Part shown: in pieces, positions 59,349 to 64,000 of the stretch
Layout: each line of letters opens with the position of its first letter
Numbering within the stretch: the first letter of the stretch is position 1
Source: CAVQAH01 sp963784195
GTDB taxonomy: Bacteria > Acidobacteriota > Vicinamibacteria > Vicinamibacterales > 2-12-FULL-66-21
Direction: 5' to 3'
Length of the DNA: 64,000 bases
NCBI GenBank assembly: GCA_963784195.1
Contig: CAWARA010000020.1
Span: forward strand, 620,001 to 684,000
Notes under the pieces: model-generated
The model's database searches: none
Told to the model about the DNA's origin: nothing
Seen by the model: the letters and a program-made list of their open reading frames with translations, nothing else
Position numbers and translations under genes: made by a program

Positions 59349-60597
59349 AAAGCGGCACGACCTGCAGGTCGAGTACGTCGGGGTTTCCGATTCTGATGCC
59401 TTCACACAACGCTGGCGCCGGCGCTCGATCGAGGTTGATTCGCGCCACGGCGGCATCTGCGCCGTCGAAGACGATGTTCTCTGTCTCCTGAACGTTGAGG
59501 TTCGCCTCGCGCAGGTGATGGAACACGTGCGCCAGCACGCCAGGACGATCGCGGTGGCGGACGACCAGCATGTGTGTCGCAGGCGTGCGCTTCGCCAGGT
59601 TCACGACGTTCGGCACCCGGCCCGTCTCTTTGTAGGATCGAACGATCCTGACTGTTTCAGCGGCGATGGCTTCCTGGGCCTGGTCGGTTGACGCACCGAT
59701 ATGGTGCGTGCCGTAAACGCCCGTCAGCGCGATCAAGTCGTCTTTGAATTCTCCGGTCGCCGCCGCAGGTTCGTTCGCGAAGACGTCCAATCCGACCCGA
59801 AGGCCCCTGTCGCGAACAGCGGCCGCCAACGCCGCGTGATCGACCACTTCCCCGCGCGCCGTGTTGATGAGAAACGCGCCAGGCTTCATCTTCGCCAGCA
59901 GTTCGGCATTGATCACGTTCCTGGTCTCGGCACCCAGCGCGAGATGAACACTCACCACGTCAGCACGCGCGGCGAGGTCGCCGGGTGTCGGCGCGAGCTC
60001 GATGGACACCAGCCGGGCCGCATGCTCCACGCCCAGCTCACGCGCTTCCTGATCTGACATCAGCCGGCGCTGACCGTCGAACCGGCGGCTCCAGACGACG
60101 ACCGGCATGCCGAAACCGGCAGCGCGCCGGATCATCTCCTGACCGATGCTGCCGATGCCAAGAAGGCCGAGCGTCTTGCCGTGCAGGCCTTGCGCCTTCG
60201 AGTATTCCTTCTTGTTCCATTTCCCGGCGCGCAGCTCCGCCACGTTGTCGGGAATGCGCCGATCGAGCGCGAGGATCAAGCCGAACGCCAGCTCCGCTAC
60301 CGCGATCGCGTTCTTGCCGGGGCAATTGGACACGTAGATCCCGCGCTTGGATGCTCCCGCCACGTCGATCGTGTTGTAGCCGGCGCCGGCTCGCACGATC
60401 AGCGACAGCCGTCCGGCATCGAGCATCGGCGCGGTGACCTTCGTACTTCGCACCACGAGCACATCAGCCTGCGTCGACCCGATTGCGGCCGTCAGCGCGT
60501 CGTCTTTCAGATCCGGTTCGTAGACGACCTCGCACCCGGCGGCCCGCAGGCCGTCGACCCCGCTCTTCTCGAATTTGTCAGCAACAAGGACTTTCAT
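59347..60597 (-). CDS. serA: D-3-phosphoglycerate dehydrogenase
   Basis: The 416-residue enzyme oxidises 3-phosphoglycerate, the first step to serine. It has the NAD fold (LGLLGIGSIGQEMIRRAA), the catalytic Arg/Glu/His set (NTARGEVVDHAAL, GTHHIGASTDQAQ) and a C-terminal ACT domain (DRPGVLAHVFHHL) that may bind serine for feedback control. Length fits the short ACT-type SerA. ATG 60597 is clear. It forms an operon with serC and probably with the DUF1015 gene upstream. Confidence 0.93.
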   Translation of the reverse strand: MKVLVADKFEKSGVDGLRAAGCEVVYEPDLKDDALTAAIGSTQADVLVVRSTKVTAPMLDAGRLSLIVRAGAGYNTIDVAGASKRGIYVSNCPGKNAIAVAELAFGLILALDRRIPDNVAELRAGKWNKKEYSKAQGLHGKTLGLLGIGSIGQEMIRRAAGFGMPVVVWSRRFDGQRRLMSDQEARELGVEHAARLVSIELAPTPGDLAARADVVSVHLALGAETRNVINAELLAKMKPGAFLINTARGEVVDHAALAAAVRDRGLRVGLDVFANEPAAATGEFKDDLIALTGVYGTHHIGASTDQAQEAIAAETVRIVRSYKETGRVPNVVNLAKRTPATHMLVVRHRDRPGVLAHVFHHLREANLNVQETENIVFDGADAAVARINLDRAPAPALCEGIRIGNPDVLDLQVVPL

Positions 60598-60606
60598 AGG
60601 TGGTGC

Positions 60607-60838
60607 GTGGGTTCAACGACGGGGGTTCAGACGGGTGGTTCAACACGGGGGTTCAAGACGGGGGTTCACGACGATGGTTCACACGAAAGTTCACACGGTA
60701 GTTCTTGACGGCTCGTTCCGGGGCGATTGTGTGAACCCCTCTGAACCTTCGTGTGAACTGCCGTATGAACCCTCGTGTGAACCGTCGTGTGAACCGTCGT
60801 GTGAACCCTCGTCTGAACCCCCGTCTGAACCCCCGTCA
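60607..60838. repeat. Head-to-head array of 12-13 bp units (CACGNNGGTTCA)
   Basis: About nine left-hand units (GGTTCA-centred, 60611-60718, spacing 12-14) face about nine right-hand units in reverse complement (TGAACC-centred, 60733-60838, eight of them at exact 12-bp spacing from 60743). Units vary mostly at two positions. The two halves could pair into a hairpin of over 200 nt. The last unit runs into the DUF1015 stop codon. Confidence 0.9.
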
Positions 60839-62065
60839 AATCGTATGTATCAGCAACCCGTCGCGCAGCTTCGGCTCGAACCAGGTCGACTTTGGCGGCA
60901 TGATGCCGCCGGCATCCGAGATCGCCATCAGGTCGTCGACGTCAACGGGATGCATCGAGAAGGCCACCGCGGCCTTGCCCGAATTGACCGCCTGCTCGAG
61001 CGCGGACGTGCCGCGGGCGCCGCCGACGAAATCGATCCGCTTGTCGGTCCGGATGTCCCCGATGTCCAGCATGCGTTCGAGGATGTGACGCTGCAGCAGC
61101 GCGACGTCGAGTCCGCTTGCCCGTGACTCGTCCTCCGGCTCCGCGTTCGACAGGTCGAGCGTGTACCACTTGCCCGCCAGGTACATCGACACCTCGCCTT
61201 TCCGGCGTGGCGCGGCTGGACCTTCCTTCACGTTGAAACGCTTCCGCAGCAGCTCCAGAAAGTCTGAGCTGACGCGCCCGGCGAGATCCTTGACGGTGCG
61301 GTTGTAGGGAAGGATCTGCACCTGGTTGTGAGGAAACGCGACCGCGATGAAAGTGTTCGCGCCGGCATTCTCGTCACCAGCGCCCATGCCCTGGTACAAC
61401 TCTGACCGGGCGCGAGCAGCGCTTGCGGCGCGGTGATGTCCGTCGGCAATGTAGAGCGCGGGGATGCGGCCGAAGGCCGAGACCAGATCGCGGGTGCTAT
61501 CGAGCCCGGCGCGCCATACCGTGTGGTGCACGCCGTCGGGCGCCTTGAAGTCGTACAGCGGTTCGCTCTTCTTCGCGCGAGCCACCAGCCCATCGATATC
61601 GTGTGCAGCCGGATACGTCAGGAAGACGACACCCGTTTGCGCGCGCAGCTGGACGATGTGCCGTGTGCGGTCGTCTTCCTTGTCGCGGCGGGTCCGCTCG
61701 TGCTTGCGGATGACGTCCGCCTGATACTCGTCGACCGAAAAACAACCGGCGATGCCGGTCTGCTCGTGCGCGCCCATCCGCAGCCGGTAGAAATAGAGCG
61801 ACGGCGAATCATCTATCACGAGCGGCGCGCGCTCGCGCAGTGCCACAAGGTTCTCACGCGCTTTCGAATAGACCCGGGCCGAGTACGGATCCGTGTTGGG
61901 CGGCAGATCGATCTCGGAGCGCGTGACGTGCAGAAAGCTCAGGGGATTTGCGGAAACCAGCTCGCGCGCTTCTTCGGTACTGACGACATCGTAGGGAACG
62001 GATGAGACTGCTGCGGCAGCCGATGGGGCAGGCCGCAACGCACGGAACGGATGGAGCGACGCCAT
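60836..62065 (-). CDS. DUF1015-family protein
   Basis: The 409-residue cytoplasmic protein matches DUF1015: start PFRALRPAPSAAAAVSSVPYDVV, central PALYIADGHHRAASAARA, and late RTDKRIDFVGGARG. The invariant-looking DGHHR suggests an active site, but the function is not firmly known to me. In many genomes this family neighbours serA and serC, as here, suggesting a link to serine or phosphoserine metabolism. Starts at ATG 62065; the stop is part of the repeat array. Confidence 0.88.
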   Translation of the reverse strand: MASLHPFRALRPAPSAAAAVSSVPYDVVSTEEARELVSANPLSFLHVTRSEIDLPPNTDPYSARVYSKARENLVALRERAPLVIDDSPSLYFYRLRMGAHEQTGIAGCFSVDEYQADVIRKHERTRRDKEDDRTRHIVQLRAQTGVVFLTYPAAHDIDGLVARAKKSEPLYDFKAPDGVHHTVWRAGLDSTRDLVSAFGRIPALYIADGHHRAASAARARSELYQGMGAGDENAGANTFIAVAFPHNQVQILPYNRTVKDLAGRVSSDFLELLRKRFNVKEGPAAPRRKGEVSMYLAGKWYTLDLSNAEPEDESRASGLDVALLQRHILERMLDIGDIRTDKRIDFVGGARGTSALEQAVNSGKAAVAFSMHPVDVDDLMAISDAGGIMPPKSTWFEPKLRDGLLIHTI

Positions 62066-62097
62066 CGCGACATTCTACCCTTCGAGGTGGAGAGGGC

Positions 62098-63420
62098 CTA
62101 CTGGTTGGCCTTGACCGCGTCCGGCCTGGCCGCCGGACGATTGGCGGACGCGGTCGTCGACAAGTGCTTCAGCACGTTGTCCCGCTCGGTGCGGAACGCC
62201 TCGAGATACGTACCCGGAATCGGTTCGCCGGGCGGCTGCTTCGCGTGCTCCCGCCGGGGATCGACGAATGTGCCGTTGCGGCGTATCCGATAATCGAGGT
62301 GCGGACCAGTCGCCGTGCCGCTCGAGCCGACGCGGCCGATCAACTGACCCTGCTCGACGCGCGCGCCAGCCCGAACGCCCTTGCCGAACGACGAGAGGTG
62401 CAGGTAGTAGCTCTCGAGCCCTCCGCTGTGCCGCAGCCGAACCTGACGGCCTCCACCGCCAGCCCACCCCGCCGAGACGACGACACCATCAGCAACGGCG
62501 ACGACGGCGGCGCCGTGCGGCGCGGCGTAATCGACGCCCAGGTGGGCACGCACGACGTGGTGAACCGGATGGAGCCGGCGGCGGGAGAAGCCGGACGTGA
62601 CACGCGGCTCGAACTTGAGCGGCGACTTCAGAATTGTTCGTTTCAGCGACCGGCCGCGCTCGTCGTAGAAGCCGGCCTTGGCGGTCGAGGGGTTGACCCA
62701 CCGAACGGCTTGGTATTCGCGTCCCTCGTTCTGGAAGCGGGCGGCGAGAATGGGCCCGTAGCCTGCAAACTGCCCTTCGCGCGACGATTTCTCGACGAGG
62801 AGCTCGAACGAGTCCCCCTGCTGCAGATCGGATTGAAAATCGATTTCACCACCGAACAACTCGGCGAGCGAAATCGCGAGCTCGATCTTTTCGCCCGCTT
62901 CGTCCATCGCGGCGATCAACGAGGAATGCTCGCTGTCGATCTGGCCGCGGATGCCGACGATCTCGGTCTGCTTCTCGAACGGCAGCACCGCAGCCTCGAG
63001 CACCTCAGGGGTCAATCGATTCGGACTGACGATCCGCAGAAACCGATCGACGTCGATTTCGTATTCGAACTCGCGCAGCCAGCCGTCGACCGATCGAACC
63101 AGTCGGTACGGCTGGTTGGCTCGGATCTGACGCGGGTTGAAAACCGAACGCGTCGACTCCACCACCGCCTGCACCACTTCCACTGGCAGATCGTGATCGC
63201 GCAGGATGCTGTCGAGCGTGCCGTTGCGCGGCACGACGGCTTCGATCGTTTCCGTCTCTCGCGGAAGCAGAATGTCCCGTCCCTCGCGAGGCACGGGAGG
63301 CGGCGCCTCTGCGGCGCAGGCCGACAGCATGAGCGCCGCGGCCGCGCATGCGGACGCCAGACGAGTGATGCAAGATGATGGCTGAATGCCGGACCATGCG
63401 AAGGTTCGGCATCTTAGCAT
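62098..63420 (-). CDS. M23-family peptidoglycan endopeptidase, lipoprotein-like
   Basis: The 440-residue protein has an N-terminal signal with lipobox LSAC near residue 35, a LysM/OapA-like middle region (about 65-130) and a LytM/M23 domain (about 285-410). The zinc-site motif HLGVD is intact. The usual second motif HxH appears as HLD (GPHLDYRIR), as in some gammaproteobacterial relatives; activity is not certain. It would cleave peptide crosslinks in the wall. ATG 63420 is chosen over 63474, since the signal follows it directly. Confidence 0.85.
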   Translation of the reverse strand: MLRCRTFAWSGIQPSSCITRLASACAAAALMLSACAAEAPPPVPREGRDILLPRETETIEAVVPRNGTLDSILRDHDLPVEVVQAVVESTRSVFNPRQIRANQPYRLVRSVDGWLREFEYEIDVDRFLRIVSPNRLTPEVLEAAVLPFEKQTEIVGIRGQIDSEHSSLIAAMDEAGEKIELAISLAELFGGEIDFQSDLQQGDSFELLVEKSSREGQFAGYGPILAARFQNEGREYQAVRWVNPSTAKAGFYDERGRSLKRTILKSPLKFEPRVTSGFSRRRLHPVHHVVRAHLGVDYAAPHGAAVVAVADGVVVSAGWAGGGGRQVRLRHSGGLESYYLHLSSFGKGVRAGARVEQGQLIGRVGSSGTATGPHLDYRIRRNGTFVDPRREHAKQPPGEPIPGTYLEAFRTERDNVLKHLSTTASANRPAARPDAVKANQ

Positions 63421-63510
63421 GCTGGGACCCAGCTCACGGCGGTGGGACAGAAATCCCGGGCTGTTCGCGCGCAATTTTGTAATTTCCTGCGCGCGGCCGT
63501 TGGGACCAGT

Positions 63511-64000
63511 TCACCGGGAAACCATCAGCCAGACGCCCCACTGCCCGGATCGCCGGCTGTGATACGCCACGCGTCTGCCGTCCGGCGACCAGGAGTACTC
63601 CTCCGCCGTTGGATCCGCGAGCACCTTGCGCATGGACCCATCGCCCAGATCGAGGAGCCACGCGCCATCACGGAAGATCTGGAAGATGACCCGGCGTCCA
63701 TCGGGCGAGACCACCGGCGTTCGAACCATCTGGCCTCTACGTGGAGACGCGAACGTTTTCTCGCGCCCCGTCTCGAGATCGTGGATGACCAGCTGATCGT
63801 CGACGCTGTACGCGATGCGGTTGCCGTCGGGGAACCACGAGCCTCCCCAGGGCTGCCCTGACTTGCGCGACGTGAGCCGATGCAGTTCACCCGTTGCGAG
63901 TTCCACCGTCCACAGGTTCCAGACTTGGGGCTGATCCTGCTCCGACGCGCACGAAGGCGAGCCGGGTGCCGTCCGGTGACCAGCTGGGAATCGCGCCGTA
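63511..64000 (-). CDS. PD40/TolB-like beta-propeller protein, C-terminal part (partial, frame-disrupted)
   Basis: The C-terminus of a protein with WD40-like PD40 repeats: WSPDGTRLAFVR, WFPDGNRIAYSV, VSPDGRRVIFQI and WSPDGRRVAYHS, about 40 residues apart. It stops at 63511. The upstream part, to the window edge, is in a different frame; the change is near 63953, between LAFVR and SEQDQPQVWNLWTVEL. The rest, possibly a peptidase or kinase domain, lies outside the window. The protein is likely secreted or periplasmic. Confidence 0.75.
   Translation of the reverse strand, partial: TARFPAGHRTAPGSPSCASEQDQPQVWNLWTVELATGELHRLTSRKSGQPWGGSWFPDGNRIAYSVDDQLVIHDLETGREKTFASPRRGQMVRTPVVSPDGRRVIFQIFRDGAWLLDLGDGSMRKVLADPTAEEYSWSPDGRRVAYHSRRSGQWGVWLMVSR

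Noticed and set aside
60607..60838. CRISPR array
   Set aside because: Units are only 12-13 bp, there are no 30-bp-scale spacers, the array is inverted on itself, and no cas genes are present.
60575..61126. A 183-residue plus-strand frame with repeating PSCEPS-type peptide
   Set aside because: The repeats come from the 12-mer DNA array, and the rest is antisense to the DUF1015 gene. No family features or ribosome-binding site.

Overview
The window looks like a stretch of chromosome from a high-GC, Gram-negative, aerobic heterotroph, most likely an Acidobacteriota of the Vicinamibacterales type. The protein families point that way: VWFA-domain secreted proteins, carboxypeptidase-regulatory TonB-dependent receptors, a PDZ-type sensor kinase paired with a sigma-54 activator, and an HTH-TonB protein. 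So do the dispersed short palindromes, whose antisense translations are peptides I associate with that group. The taxonomic call is inference from memory of these families, not a search. I saw no rRNA, tRNA, transposase, prophage or CRISPR array.

Layout. 1-1.2 kb: purD start (partial), rpsU and a zinc-ribbon protein. 1.3-5.5 kb: RND efflux adaptor and pump. 5.7-14.4 kb: STAS protein, then a probable cell-surface glycan cluster (decaprenyl-phosphate phosphoribosyltransferase-like UbiA protein, DUF362 protein, an uncharacterised Arg-rich protein, four GT4 glycosyltransferases with start/stop overlaps). 14.6-19.1 kb: NtrC-family regulator and PDZ/GAF/PAS kinase. 19.3-22.3 kb: TonB-dependent-receptor-like protein and an exported protein. 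22.6-28.8 kb: glgC, eno, gpmI and a polytopic membrane protein. 28.9-33.7 kb: small conserved protein, methylmalonyl-CoA mutase large subunit, OppD/OppF-like ATPases, a MacB/LolD-type ATPase. 33.9-38.7 kb: pieces resembling MSHA pilus or type II secretion assembly (a GspL/PilM-GspC-like fusion, an ExeA/MshM-like ATPase, a TPR remnant) flanking acs. 38.9-46.9 kb: membrane protein, inositol-phosphate synthase, methyltransferase, SDR, TonB protein, VWFA protein, ZIP transporter, BON protein. 46.9-55.4 kb: lipoprotein, polA, exported protein, pcnB, TonB receptor. 55.4-64 kb: OmpR-type two-component system, fatty-acid desaturase, serC, serA, DUF1015 protein, M23 peptidase, PD40 protein (partial).

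Two window-wide patterns stand out. First, about ten intergenic spots hold arrays of 7, 8, 9 or 12-13 bp units, often facing an inverted copy of themselves, so that they could fold into hairpins of roughly 60-310 nt. Nearly all sit at the 3' end of a gene. Together with a perfect 38-bp inverted repeat between serA and serC and three families of short dispersed palindromes, they are the best candidates here for something undescribed. Second, at least ten conserved genes, including polA, gpmI, acs and two of the four glycosyltransferases, are broken by single frame changes. Essential genes are hit, so uncorrected indels in the assembly explain this better than gene decay; these genes are annotated as full spans.
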